Shown here piece after piece: positions 1 to 10,535 of a stretch of DNA of 64,000 bases (the stretch's first letter is position 1; every line of letters starts with the position of its first letter). The translations under genes were made by a program, and so were the position numbers. Under the pieces are notes generated by a model. It had not been told where the DNA came from and made no database searches. It saw only the letters and a list, made by a program, of their open reading frames with translations. Origin of the DNA: Microbacterium sp. VKM Ac-2923 (GTDB lineage: Bacteria > Actinomycetota > Actinomycetes > Actinomycetales > Microbacteriaceae); contig NZ_JALGRP010000001.1 of NCBI RefSeq assembly GCF_022815605.1, positions 219,715-283,714 of the forward strand, read 5' to 3'.

Positions 1-2
1 GT

Positions 3-1262
3 GCGTGGAGCGAGCCCGTCATCGACGTGCCCGGCCTCACCGTCGACAGGGGCAACGGCAAGTCCCAGATCGGCGGCGGACGCCCCGGGATGACGACGAT
101 CGCCGAGACCACCGATGGCAAGTGGATGATGACGTTCGAGTACTTCGGCGGCGGCTCGACGGGTCGCTACCAGGTCGCCGACGACCCGCTGCAGTTCTGG
201 CGCCTCGGCACCCCGGGAGGCTCGCCCGTGGGTCAGCTCCCCCTCGCCAACAACTCGCGCCCGTTGTGGGGCGGAGGGAGCCCGGTGCTCCTCGGTCTGC
301 CCGATGGACGGATCATCTTCAACTCCGACGGCAGCGGCAACATCTGGGTCAACGAGTCGGGGCGATCCGACGGCGCGTGGGTCGAGCGTCAGACTCCGCT
401 CGGTTCGGGGTACAGCCGCAATCTGCAGTACGTGAAGGACACGGGCCTGGTCCACATCCTCCAGGCCACGTGGGGCGGTCCCACAAGCGGGTCGGTCATC
501 CGCTCGGCCGATGTCGACCTCGGTCGCTCTGCCGGCCCGTACGCGACGTTGGTCAACAAGAAGACCGGTCAGGTGCTGGGTACGGGGGGTAACACCACCG
601 ATGCCAGCATCGGCAACTTCGACCAGCCCGACGTCCGCGTCGAGGACCCGCGCACCGATGCCTCGGCCGCCACCCAGCTGTGGCACGTGCGTCAGGACAC
701 CGGCGGCACGGTGACCCTGCTGAACAAGTCGGGGGGTCGCGAGGCGGCCGTCTGGACAGGCAACGCCACCGCAGGGCAGCGACTCGGTTCGTGGGTCGAC
801 GATCAGGACGGCGGCCTGTACCGCGTCGTCTCCCGCGCCGACGGATACGTGTCGCTGCAGTCGGCGCAGAACGCGTCTCTTTACGTCAGCGCGCCGACCG
901 CGAACGGCGCGGTGACCCTGCAGTCGGCAGCCTCCGACGGTGCCGATCAGTGGAGGATCGTGGATGCCACCGCCCCGGTGGATCCGTCCGCTTCGGTGTC
1001 GTCGTCGGCGCAGACGCGCTGCATCGGCAAGAAGGTCACGCTGATGGTGACCTCGACCAACACCGGCGACGCCACGGTCACCGCGGCCATGTCGAGCTCC
1101 TGGGGCTCCAAGTCGGCGACTCTCGCTGCCGGCGCGACCTCGACGGCCGCCTTCGCCACGCGGTCCGCCTCCGTGCCGTCCGGCTCGGCGCAGGTGGTCG
1201 TCACGAAGGGCGAGGCGACCGGGACGATCACGGTCCCCTACGCCGCGCGCAGCTGCAGCTGA
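3..1262 (+). CDS. Secreted carbohydrate-active protein with ricin-type lectin domain (5' truncated)
   Basis: The reading frame is open to the left edge, so the N-terminus and any signal peptide lie outside the window. Roughly the first 170 visible residues look like the end of a beta-propeller of the sialidase/arabinanase type, with short repeats such as GRPGMTTIAETTDGKW and LLGLPDGRIIFNSDGSG. The next ~145 residues look like a ricin-type beta-trefoil, with LVNKKTGQVLGTGG, QLWHVRQD and DQWRIVD (QxW signatures). The last ~80 residues are an Ala/Ser/Thr-rich beta domain with two cysteines, of a kind common at the C-terminus of actinobacterial extracellular glycoside hydrolases. Role: extracellular binding and probably cleavage of a polysaccharide or glycoconjugate. 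The substrate cannot be told because the catalytic part is mostly missing. Confidence 0.6.
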   Translation, partial: AWSEPVIDVPGLTVDRGNGKSQIGGGRPGMTTIAETTDGKWMMTFEYFGGGSTGRYQVADDPLQFWRLGTPGGSPVGQLPLANNSRPLWGGGSPVLLGLPDGRIIFNSDGSGNIWVNESGRSDGAWVERQTPLGSGYSRNLQYVKDTGLVHILQATWGGPTSGSVIRSADVDLGRSAGPYATLVNKKTGQVLGTGGNTTDASIGNFDQPDVRVEDPRTDASAATQLWHVRQDTGGTVTLLNKSGGREAAVWTGNATAGQRLGSWVDDQDGGLYRVVSRADGYVSLQSAQNASLYVSAPTANGAVTLQSAASDGADQWRIVDATAPVDPSASVSSSAQTRCIGKKVTLMVTSTNTGDATVTAAMSSSWGSKSATLAAGATSTAAFATRSASVPSGSAQVVVTKGEATGTITVPYAARSCS

Positions 1263-1270
1263 CCGTTGCA

Positions 1271-1313
1271 ACGACGAACGCCCGGCCGGATTACTCGGCC
1301 GGGCGTTCGTCGT
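1271..1313. terminator. Bidirectional intrinsic terminator
   Basis: A perfect 18-bp stem (1271-1288 against 1296-1313) with a 7-nt loop lies between the convergent ends of the lectin gene and the exporter gene, so it can serve both strands. There is no long U-tract, as usual in this GC range. Confidence 0.8.
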
Positions 1314-1328
1314 TCCCGTGCTGTCGTG

Positions 1329-3389
1329 TCAGGGCGTCAGCAGCGCGCCCGTGTGGGCGGCGGCCTCTTCCGCGCGCTTCTCTTCGTCGTCCTTGCCGCG
1401 GCGCTCGTCGGCGGCTTCCTGCAGCGCCGACTTCGCCCGCAGCGGCGGGGTGCGGAAGAACAGCGACAGCACGAACGCGAGCAGCACGACGCCCATCGCC
1501 ACCCAGTAGACGCTCGTCGCGGACGAGTTGAATCCGACGAGGAAGGGCTTCGTCAGCCGGGCGTCGGCGCCGACGAGGAACGAGGTGTCATCCATCGCCG
1601 ATCCCCCGATCGAGGTCTCCTCGTCGCCCGATGAGAACCGGTCCGTGAGGTCGGTCGCCACGGTGTCGACGAAGGCGGTGCGGTCGGCGGCGTTCGAGAA
1701 GTCCAGACTCACCGCGCCGTCGGCGTCGACACGCGCGACGGGCACCTGCTGCTGGATCTGCGCGGTCGCGGCCGAAATCGCCTGAGCGACGGCGGCTTGC
1801 GTGACCTGCGCTTGAGCGGCGGCGGGGATCTGCCCCGCGGCCACCTGCTGCGCCACGGCCTGCGTTGCGGCATCCGTCGCCTGCTGCACACCCTGCTGCA
1901 CCTGCTGGGTCACGGCATCCGTCGTCTGCTGCACGATCGGGGTATAGATCGACGACATGATCTTCTCGTTGGCGGGCGCCGACGCCGTTGCCGGGTCGAA
2001 CGCGGCGTCCAGCGCGTCGGTCAGGGTCGCGCGGTCGGCGAACGAACCGATGATGTTCGAGGGCATGAGCGTGAACAGCAGCGACAGCAGCACCGCGGTG
2101 CCGAGCGTTCCACCGATCTGGCGGAAGAAGGTCGAGCCGCTGGTGGCAACCCCCATGTCGCGCACGCCGACGGAGTTCTGGCTGGCGATCGTGAGCGTCT
2201 GCATGAGCTGGCCGAGGCCGAGACCGATGACGAGCATCGCGATGGCGACGTGCCAGTACGGACTGTCGTACTTCAGGAACGTCAGCAGGAAGAAGCCGAT
2301 CGACATCAACAGCGTGCCGAGGATGGGGAACATGCGGTAGCGACCGGTGCGCGCGATGAGCTGACCGCTCGCGATGGCCGCGATCATGAGCCCCAGGATC
2401 ATCGGGAGCATCTCGAACCCGCTCTGCGTGGGAGACGAACCGAGCACGAGCTGCAGGTACAGCGGCAGGGTGAGCATCGCGCCGAACATGCCGAAGCCGA
2501 CGAGCACACCGATGATGGTCGCCATCGAGAAGGTGGGGGAGCGGAAGAGCTTGAGCGGGATGAGCGCGTCATCCTTCATCTTCGTTTCCGCGATGACGAA
2601 GGCCAGGATGCCGAGGGCTCCGACGACGTAGCAGGCGAGGGCGATGGGCGATCCCCAGCCCCACTCGCGGCCCTGCTCGGCGACGAGGAGCAGTGGGACG
2701 AGCGCGACGATCACCGTCGTGGCACCCCACCAGTCGATGCGCACCGAGTGGCGCGGCTGCTTCGGGATGTGGAGGAACCGCCACACGATCGCCAGCGCCA
2801 CGATGCCGATCGGCACATTGATGAGGAAGACCCAGCGCCAGCCGGTGATGAACAGGATTTCGTTCGCGCCGGCGAACAGACCGCCCACGAGCGGGCCGAT
2901 GACGCTGGAGATGCCGAAGACGGCGAGGAAGTAGCCCTGGTATTTGGCGCGCTCACGCGGGGCGAGGATGTCGCCCATGATGGCGAGCGGCATCGACATC
3001 AGGCCGCCGGCGCCCAGGCCCTGGATCGCGCGGAAGGCAGCGAGTTCGACCATCGAGGTCGAGAAGCTCGCGAGCACCGAACCGATGATGAAGATCACGA
3101 TGGCGATCAGGAAGAGCGGGCGCCGACCGAAGATGTCGGAGAGCTTGCCGTAGATGGGCGTCGAGATCGTCGACACGATCAGGTAGGCCGTGGTGACCCA
3201 CGCCTGCAGGCTGAGGCCCTGCAGGTCGTCGCCGATCGTGCGGATCGAGGTGCCGACCACGGTCTGGTCGAGGGCGGACAGGAACATGCCGGCCATGAGG
3301 CCGAAGATCACGAACATGATCATGCGGTGCGTCATGACCGTGTCGGTGGTGCCGGTGCGCGCGCGTCGGCTCTGGGTGATGTCTGACAT
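1329..3389 (-). CDS. DHA2-family (14-TM) drug:H+ antiporter, EmrB/QacA type
   Basis: A 686-residue inner-membrane exporter of the major facilitator superfamily. Around residue 30 it begins with the hydrophobic stretch and the GMFLSALDQTVVGTSIRTI motif (DHA2 motif D1). A loop motif GKLSDIFGRRPLF (motif A) follows near residue 80, and GPLVGGLF (motif C type) near residue 165. About 150 residues between the last two membrane segments (roughly 470-620) form a hydrophilic, Gln/Ala-rich, probably coiled-coil extracytoplasmic loop, which makes the protein much longer than the usual ~500 residues. The start is supported by GAAGAGGAC upstream of ATG. A TGTTTG/CAAACA palindrome just upstream suggests control by a TetR/MarR-type repressor, not encoded nearby. 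The substrate is unknown. Confidence 0.9.
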   Translation of the reverse strand: MSDITQSRRARTGTTDTVMTHRMIMFVIFGLMAGMFLSALDQTVVGTSIRTIGDDLQGLSLQAWVTTAYLIVSTISTPIYGKLSDIFGRRPLFLIAIVIFIIGSVLASFSTSMVELAAFRAIQGLGAGGLMSMPLAIMGDILAPRERAKYQGYFLAVFGISSVIGPLVGGLFAGANEILFITGWRWVFLINVPIGIVALAIVWRFLHIPKQPRHSVRIDWWGATTVIVALVPLLLVAEQGREWGWGSPIALACYVVGALGILAFVIAETKMKDDALIPLKLFRSPTFSMATIIGVLVGFGMFGAMLTLPLYLQLVLGSSPTQSGFEMLPMILGLMIAAIASGQLIARTGRYRMFPILGTLLMSIGFFLLTFLKYDSPYWHVAIAMLVIGLGLGQLMQTLTIASQNSVGVRDMGVATSGSTFFRQIGGTLGTAVLLSLLFTLMPSNIIGSFADRATLTDALDAAFDPATASAPANEKIMSSIYTPIVQQTTDAVTQQVQQGVQQATDAATQAVAQQVAAGQIPAAAQAQVTQAAVAQAISAATAQIQQQVPVARVDADGAVSLDFSNAADRTAFVDTVATDLTDRFSSGDEETSIGGSAMDDTSFLVGADARLTKPFLVGFNSSATSVYWVAMGVVLLAFVLSLFFRTPPLRAKSALQEAADERRGKDDEEKRAEEAAAHTGALLTP

Positions 3390-3448
3390 CGGGTCCTCTT
3401 CACGAGAAGGCCTGGCGGACGGCAGGGAAGGCTCGGTCGGGCGCCAGG

Positions 3449-3477
3449 TGTTTGCTGAAAGTCAAACAAATAGTAGC
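3449..3477 (-). promoter_or_regulatory. Candidate promoter and operator of the exporter gene
   Basis: On the minus strand a possible -10 TACTAT (3472-3477) is followed at once by an inverted repeat TGTTTG-8 nt-CAAACA (3449-3468). A repressor bound there would cover the transcription start. Read by eye; the regulator is not identified. Confidence 0.4.
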
Positions 3478-3791
3478 GCTGTCCGGCGGCGCAAGAAACC
3501 ACCCCGGCGTCGGGGTCTCTTCGCGCGTCGCTCGAGAGCAGGGGGTCGTTCGAGAACAGGATCTGCCTGCCGTCAGCGTCCTGTGCTCGCGCTGTCGCCT
3601 GTGCTCGCGTGGCGGCCTCGAATTGCGGCCCGCGTGGAGCGTCTCCGCAGGCGTCGCCTGGGGGAGGGGCGGGGGATGCCGAGCAGGCGGGGCGCGGGGC
3701 GGGAGGAATGCCGACGCAGAGCAGCATGCGGAGACGAAGAAGACCCCGTGGGCAGGAGCCTCACGAACTCAACCCTCGCCAGGGCAAAGCA
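3478..3791. other. Intergenic stretch without recognisable gene
   Basis: About 310 bases between the exporter promoter and the tRNA operon terminator. The open frames here are high-GC noise: low-complexity Arg/Ala/Gly translations, no ribosome binding sites, no recognisable domains. I see nothing else in it. Confidence 0.5.
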
Positions 3792-3824
3792 AAACCCCCG
3801 CGGATAGAAGCTCCGCGAGGGTTT
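3792..3824 (-). terminator. Terminator of the Glu-Asp-Phe tRNA operon
   Basis: A 13-bp stem with one mismatch (3792-3804 against 3812-3824), 7-nt loop, followed on the minus strand by a short T run (GGGGGTTTTGC). It lies just downstream of tRNA-Phe. Confidence 0.75.
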
Positions 3825-3850
3825 CTGGGGTGACGTAATGATCACCCGTG

Positions 3851-3923
3851 TGGCTCCGACGGGCGTCGATCCCGTGACCTCACGATTTTCAGTCGTGCGC
3901 TCTACCAACTGAGCTACAGAGCC
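3851..3923 (-). tRNA. tRNA-Phe (GAA)
   Basis: The cloverleaf reads cleanly on the minus strand: acceptor GGCTCTG paired with CGGAGCC and discriminator A, D-arm GCTC...GAGC, anticodon loop CTGAAAA with anticodon GAA, T-loop region GGATCGACGCCC. The 3' CCA is not encoded. It is the last gene of a three-tRNA operon. Confidence 0.95.
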
Positions 3924-3987
3924 GAGCGGCATGTCTGCCGCTTCCTAAACGAAAGGCCTTCTCGAAAGAAGGCCCGTCGCCATGGAG

Positions 3988-4061
3988 CGACCCTGACGGG
4001 ACTTGAACCCGCGACCTCCGCCGTGACAGGGCGGCACGCTAACCAACTGCGCTACAGGGCC
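3988..4061 (-). tRNA. tRNA-Asp (GTC)
   Basis: Acceptor GGCCCTG pairs with CAGGGTC, discriminator G; D-loop AGTTGGTTAG; anticodon loop CTGTCAC with anticodon GTC; T-loop GGTTCAAGTCC. CCA is not encoded. Middle gene of the Glu-Asp-Phe operon. Confidence 0.95.
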
Positions 4062-4088
4062 ATGCGTATTCAATTATCCACCGGAAAG

Positions 4089-4161
4089 TGACCCCAACGG
4101 GATTCGAACCCGTGCTGCCGCCGTGAAAGGGCGGTGTCCTAGGCCGCTAAACGATGGGGCC
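4089..4161 (-). tRNA. tRNA-Glu (TTC)
   Basis: Acceptor GGCCCCA pairs with TGGGGTC (one G-T pair), discriminator A; the D-arm has the Glu-type TCGTTTAGCGGCC; anticodon loop CTTTCAC with anticodon TTC; T-loop GGTTCGAATCC. CCA is not encoded. First gene of the operon. Confidence 0.95.
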
Positions 4162-4375
4162 CGATGAGGCTGAATCCTTGCGTTTTCAATCTCGCTTGCC
4201 GACGACCGAGCCTACTTCACATCTTTCGAGATTGCCAATCGGGGGCGTGGCGCTGCGACGTCCGCGCGTGTCGCGGGGCCAGAATCGGAAGGTGGCCGGG
4301 GAACTCGCCCTGTTGTGTCTGTGACTCGTGTTGCTACTGTGGGCCGAGTTGCGACCGGTGAGATGAGGTATTCCC

Positions 4376-5830
4376 GTGACGCTCGAGCGCCCCGAACCCC
4401 CCGAAGATTGCGGCTGCGCGCCCTCGGCGAGTGAGCAGCGGCGCCTGTGGACCGCGTTCGACCGCCGCAGCGCCCTCAAGATCGGCGCCTTCGGCGCCGT
4501 CGCCCTCGGAGCTTTCGGCTCCGTGGCATCCGGTTTCTCGACCCCCGCTCTGGCGGCCGACTATCCGTCGTGGGCCGATGTCGAGGCCGCGCGCGCGAAC
4601 GAGTCCGCCAAGGCGGCGGAGATCACCCGCATCCAGGGGCTCATCCAGGGGCTGCAGTCCGAGGTCGAGCGCACGCAGGCCGAGGTGCGGGCGCGCTCCG
4701 ACGAGTACTTCGCCGCGCAGCAGGCTTATCAGGACGCCGACTACCGCGCGCAGTTGCTGCGCCAGCAGGCCGACGCCGAGGCGAACCGCGCGACCGATGC
4801 CGCCAACAAGGCCGGCAAGGTCGCCGCCCAGCTCTACCGTTCCGGCGGCGACGACACCTCGCTCGACCTCTTCTTCTCGGGCTCCGCGGCATCGGCAGAC
4901 GACCTGCTCGCCAAGCTCGGCACGATGGACAAGCTCCTCGAGCGCAACCGCTCGGTGTACGCCGCGGCGGTGGCCGCCCGTGACAACGCGAAGAACCTCA
5001 GCGCCCAGGCCGACGACGCCACGGCCGAGCGCGAGCGCCTGCGTCTGATCGCCGAAGAGAAGATGGCGGCGGCGCAGCAGGCCGCCCAGGCGGCGCAGGA
5101 GGCCCTCGCGGCCCAGCAGGCCAACCAGTCCGTCCTCGAGGCGCAGCTCGCCGCCCTGCAGGACACCACGGCAAAGACGGTCGCCGACTACCAGGCCGGC
5201 GTCGAAGCCGAACGAAAGGCCCGTGAAGAGCGGGAGCGTCGTGCCCGCGAAGAGGCCGCGGCCCGCGACGCCGAAGAGCGCGCGCGTCGTGAGCGGGAGG
5301 CCGCTGCGCGGCAGAACAGCGGCGGCGGGAGCAGCGGTGGGGGCGGCAGCAGCAGCGGCGGCGGCGAGAGCAGTGGCAGCAGTAGCGGCGGCGGCGGGAA
5401 CGTCAGCGGCGGCGGCTGGGCACGGCCCTCGTCGGCCTACACCTCGTCGGGCTACGGCCCCCGGTCCAGCCAGTGCAACGGCAGCTACTGCGCGAGCTCG
5501 TGGCACCTCGGACTCGACTTCGGCGCGAGCTGCTGGTCGCCCATTTACGCCGCGTCCGCCGGGCGCGTGACGTACGCCGGATACAATGGCGGGTTCGGCA
5601 ACTACATCCGCATCGCCCACGACGACGGCTCGGGCACCGGCTACGGCCACATCGTCGACGGCGGCATCTACGTGTCGAACGGCCAGCGGGTCTCGGCGGG
5701 CGAGCAGATCGCCGCGACCGGCCAGACCGGCAACTCGTTCGGCTGCCACCTGCACTTCGAGGTCTACCCCCCGTGGGGCGGAACCACCGATCCCGCGCCC
5801 TGGTTGCGAGACCGCGGCGTCGACGTCTGA
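4376..5830 (+). CDS. Exported M23-family peptidoglycan endopeptidase with coiled coil
   Basis: 484 residues. The N-terminus (residues ~25-60) carries a twin-arginine-type signal (FDRRSALKIG, then a hydrophobic stretch ending at ALA), so export is probably by Tat. Residues ~65-310 are a long Ala/Glu/Arg-rich coiled coil, as in EnvC/NlpD/RipC-type regulators. A Gly/Ser linker follows, then a C-terminal M23 (LytM) domain. In that domain HLGLDF supplies the first metal-binding His and Asp, and CHLHFEV the HxH pair, so the zinc site looks intact and the enzyme active. Expected substrate: peptidoglycan cross-bridges during growth or division. The start is GTG with GATGAGG upstream; a strong terminator follows. 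Monocistronic. Confidence 0.88.
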   Translation: MTLERPEPPEDCGCAPSASEQRRLWTAFDRRSALKIGAFGAVALGAFGSVASGFSTPALAADYPSWADVEAARANESAKAAEITRIQGLIQGLQSEVERTQAEVRARSDEYFAAQQAYQDADYRAQLLRQQADAEANRATDAANKAGKVAAQLYRSGGDDTSLDLFFSGSAASADDLLAKLGTMDKLLERNRSVYAAAVAARDNAKNLSAQADDATAERERLRLIAEEKMAAAQQAAQAAQEALAAQQANQSVLEAQLAALQDTTAKTVADYQAGVEAERKAREERERRAREEAAARDAEERARREREAAARQNSGGGSSGGGGSSSGGGESSGSSSGGGGNVSGGGWARPSSAYTSSGYGPRSSQCNGSYCASSWHLGLDFGASCWSPIYAASAGRVTYAGYNGGFGNYIRIAHDDGSGTGYGHIVDGGIYVSNGQRVSAGEQIAATGQTGNSFGCHLHFEVYPPWGGTTDPAPWLRDRGVDV

Positions 5831-5844
5831 GACGACGCACGAGA

Positions 5845-5873
5845 AAACCCCCGGTCGAACCGACCGGGGGTTT
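5845..5873. terminator. Bidirectional terminator
   Basis: Perfect 13-bp stem (5845-5857 / 5861-5873) closing a 3-nt loop, with A and T runs at the two outer ends. It sits between the convergent M23 peptidase and pyrophosphatase genes. Confidence 0.85.
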
Positions 5874-5889
5874 CTTCGTGCGCGGTGCG

Positions 5890-6423
5890 TCAGAGCGTGT
5901 TGGGCGCCTCGCCGGAACCCTGCGTCTTCGTCTGGGCGTCGTGCTCGTCGAAGCGCGTGAACGCCTCGCCCACGAGACGCTCGGCCTCGGCGACATCCGC
6001 CCAGTCGTCGACCTTGACCCACTTGTTGGGCTCGAGGTCCTTGTAGTGCTCGAAGAAGTGGGTGATCTCCTTCTTCGTCCACTCGTCGATGTCGGCGACG
6101 TCCTGGATGTGGTCCCAGCGCGGGTCCTTGGCGAGCACGGCCACGACCTTGTCGTCGCCGCCGGCCTCATCGCTCATCTTCAGCACGCCGACGGGGCGCA
6201 CCTTGGCGAGGATGCCGGGGTGCAGCTCGCGGTCGAGCAGCACGAGCACGTCGAGCGGGTCGCCGTCTTCGCCGAGGGTGTTCTCGAAGAATCCGTAGTT
6301 GGCGGGGTAGCCGAACACCGTGTACAGGATGCGGTCGAGGTAGACACGGCCGGTGCCGTGGTCGACCTCGTACTTCACGCGGCTGCCGCGGGGGATCTCG
6401 ATGACGGCGTCGTATGCGCCCAT
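5890..6423 (-). CDS. ppa: Inorganic pyrophosphatase (family I)
   Basis: Cytoplasmic enzyme hydrolysing pyrophosphate to two phosphates, pulling biosynthetic reactions forward. The 177-residue length is normal for the family. The signature EDGDPLDVLVL near residue 52, with the metal-binding aspartates, is intact, as are EIPRGSRVKYEVDH near the N-terminus and GVLKMSDE...DDKV in the middle. The start ATG has AAGGAGC eight bases upstream. It is transcribed away from tilS and ends at the shared terminator. Confidence 0.96.
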   Translation of the reverse strand: MGAYDAVIEIPRGSRVKYEVDHGTGRVYLDRILYTVFGYPANYGFFENTLGEDGDPLDVLVLLDRELHPGILAKVRPVGVLKMSDEAGGDDKVVAVLAKDPRWDHIQDVADIDEWTKKEITHFFEHYKDLEPNKWVKVDDWADVAEAERLVGEAFTRFDEHDAQTKTQGSGEAPNTL

Positions 6424-6504
6424 ACTCGTGCTCCTTCAAGTCTGTGGATTTCCGCGCCCAGCCTATCCGGGAGCCCGCCGGGCCCTCGCACGTGCCCACA
6501 GCGC

Positions 6505-6587
6505 GACACAACGCAGGAGATTCGGGGCATGCCGCCGCGCCCGCGGTGCCACAGCTCGGCGGGTGCGCGGATCTCCTGCGTTGTGTC
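6505..6587. repeat. Long intergenic hairpin A (17-bp arms)
   Basis: Arms GACACAACGCAGGAGAT (6505-6521) and its exact complement (6571-6587) enclose 49 nt, which hold a second imperfect stem (CCGCGCCCGC with GCGGGTGCGCGG). It lies between the divergent ppa and tilS genes. Two other intergenic hairpins here (27.9 and 31.8 kb) share the GGAGAT/ATCTCC core. Too symmetrical and far from gene ends to be a simple terminator. Confidence 0.7.
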
Positions 6588-6695
6588 CGCTCGGGGCGGG
6601 GCGTTGCCGCCTCGGCCGTCCGGGGACAGTCGGGCCTGGTTCGCGGGGCGGGGGCCGGGGCGGCACAGCGGTAGCGGGGCGCATACCGTGGAGGC

Positions 6696-7694
6696 ATGGA
6701 TCACCGCCCCGGACTCGACCCGTCCGTCGCCGAGGTACGCCGCGCCGTGAGGGCGGCGCTCGACACCACCGACGGGCCCGTCGTCATCGCCCTCTCGGGC
6801 GGCGCTGATTCGCTCGCCCTCGCGGCGGCGACCGCATTCGAGGCCGCGAGGCGCGGCATCCACGTCGAAGCGGTCGTCATCGACCACGGACTGCAGGAGG
6901 GGTCGGATGCCACCGCCGCGGACGCCGCGGCGAAGGCTGTCGCGCTGGGGCTTACGGCCCGGGTCGTCCCGGTCGAGGTCGGCGCGGACGACGGTCCCGA
7001 GGCCGCGGCGCGACGCGCCCGCTACGACGCGCTCGCCCGTGCGGCGGCCGACATCGGTGCTGACACGGTGCTGCTCGGGCACACCCTCGACGACCAGGCC
7101 GAGACGGTGCTGCTCGGCCTCGCGCGCGGATCGGGCGGGCTGAGCCTGGCCGGCATGCCCGCAGAGCGACGGGATGCCACCGGGCCACGGTGGGCGCGTC
7201 CGCTGCTCGGCATCCGTCGACGAACGACCGTGTCGGCCTGCCGTGCGGAGGGGCTCGAGCCGTGGTCCGACCCGCACAACGTCGATCCCGCCTACGCCCG
7301 CGTGCGCGTGCGTGAGCGCGTGATGCCCGTGCTCGAAACCGAGCTCGGCCCGGGGGTCGCCGAGGCACTGGCGCGGACCGCGGAGCAGCTGCGGGAGGAC
7401 GCCGAAGCGTTCCAGGACATGATCGACGAGACGATCGAAGACATCGTCGAGCACGCCGAGGCCGGCATCTCGATCTCGATCGCCGCCCTCGCGGCCAACC
7501 CGGCGGCACTGCGAAACCGCGTTATCCGCTACGTCGTCGAAAGCGAGTTCGGCGTCTCGCTGACGCGTGCGCAGACGCTCGAGGTCGCCCGGCTCGCCGT
7601 CGACTGGCGGGGGCAGGGCCCGATCGACTTGCCGTCGTGCGTGGCTCGTCGGGTGGGCGCACGTATCGAGATCGTGGCGCGCGCGACCGCCTGA
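6696..7694 (+). CDS. tilS: tRNA(Ile)-lysidine synthetase
   Basis: Modifies C34 of the tRNA-Ile that reads AUA, using lysine and ATP. The 332-residue protein has the N-type PP-loop SGGADS at residues ~33-38, and later motifs such as LLGHTLDDQAETVLL and an RVRxRVMP stretch typical of TilS. The start is probably leaderless: TACCGT (6684-6689), six bases, then ATG. It opens the tilS-hpt-ftsH-fol series whose order is common in actinobacteria. Confidence 0.93.
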   Translation: MDHRPGLDPSVAEVRRAVRAALDTTDGPVVIALSGGADSLALAAATAFEAARRGIHVEAVVIDHGLQEGSDATAADAAAKAVALGLTARVVPVEVGADDGPEAAARRARYDALARAAADIGADTVLLGHTLDDQAETVLLGLARGSGGLSLAGMPAERRDATGPRWARPLLGIRRRTTVSACRAEGLEPWSDPHNVDPAYARVRVRERVMPVLETELGPGVAEALARTAEQLREDAEAFQDMIDETIEDIVEHAEAGISISIAALAANPAALRNRVIRYVVESEFGVSLTRAQTLEVARLAVDWRGQGPIDLPSCVARRVGARIEIVARATA

Positions 7695-7826
7695 ACCCGC
7701 CGCGTTCAAAGGATGCTGGCGGACGGCCGCCACAGCAGCCGGAAAGCAGCGGCGACGTCGGGGTTCTGAGCCGTGCGGCATCCGGGATCAGGCGGCATCC
7801 CGAAGCGCGCGACGTAGACTCGACGG

Positions 7827-8378
7827 ATGCGCGCGGCCGACATCTCCGACGACATCAGCGAAGTCCTCCTCACCGAGGAGCAGATCCACGAAAAGCTCGC
7901 CGAACTGGCGACGCAGGTCGTCACCGACTACGAGGGCCGAGAGGTCGTCCTTGTCGGCGTGCTCAAGGGCGCCGTCATGGTGATGGCCGATTTCGCGCGG
8001 CACCTCCCCGTGCACGTGTCGATGGACTGGATGGCGGTGTCGTCGTACGGCGCGAGTACCCGCTCCAGCGGAGTGGTGCAGATCCGCAAAGATCTCGACA
8101 CCGACATCACCGGCAAGCATGTGCTCATCGTCGAGGACATCATCGACTCGGGTCTCACCCTCAGCTGGCTGCTCGAGAACTTCGCCTCGCGCGGGGCCGA
8201 GTCGGTCGAGGTGCTCGCGCTGCTGCGCAAGCCCGATGCCATGAAGGTGCAGGTCGACTGCCGGTACGTGGGCTTCGACATCCCGAACGACTTCGTGATC
8301 GGCTACGGGCTCGACTATGCCGAGCGCTACCGCAACCTCCGCGACGTCGCGGTGCTCGCGCCCCACGTCTACTCCTGA
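7827..8378 (+). CDS. hpt: Hypoxanthine (guanine) phosphoribosyltransferase
   Basis: Purine salvage enzyme converting hypoxanthine or guanine plus PRPP to IMP or GMP. The 183 residues include the PRPP-binding signature VLIVEDIIDSGLTL near residue 100 and the N-terminal GVLKGAVMVMADFAR. Start: TAGACT (7815-7820), six bases, then ATG, so probably leaderless. It lies between tilS and ftsH, the usual neighbours. Confidence 0.95.
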   Translation: MRAADISDDISEVLLTEEQIHEKLAELATQVVTDYEGREVVLVGVLKGAVMVMADFARHLPVHVSMDWMAVSSYGASTRSSGVVQIRKDLDTDITGKHVLIVEDIIDSGLTLSWLLENFASRGAESVEVLALLRKPDAMKVQVDCRYVGFDIPNDFVIGYGLDYAERYRNLRDVAVLAPHVYS

Positions 8379-8525
8379 CCCAGCGGTCTCTGCGAGGCGC
8401 GGATGCCGCGGCATCCGTGCCCTGTACGCCTGAAACGAACGCACAGGCCCGGCATAGTCGCCACACGTTAGCCTGATGCGACCGCATTTCTGCGGAGGAT
8501 CACGAAAGGGCCGGGATAGCCCACC

Positions 8526-10529
<2,004 letters not shown>

Positions 10530-10535
10530 GGCGCC

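Noticed and set aside
3573..3932. Minus-strand frame beginning with GSVAQLVERTTENREVTGS-like sequence
   Set aside because: This is the translation of tRNA-Phe, a classic spurious ORF.
5310..5420. Repetitive GGCGGC/AGCAGC DNA as a possible repeat element
   Set aside because: It encodes the Gly/Ser linker of the M23 peptidase.
4334..6082. 582-residue minus-strand frame opposite the M23 peptidase
   Set aside because: Low-complexity shadow; its poly-Ala runs are the antisense of the coiled coil and Gly/Ser linker.
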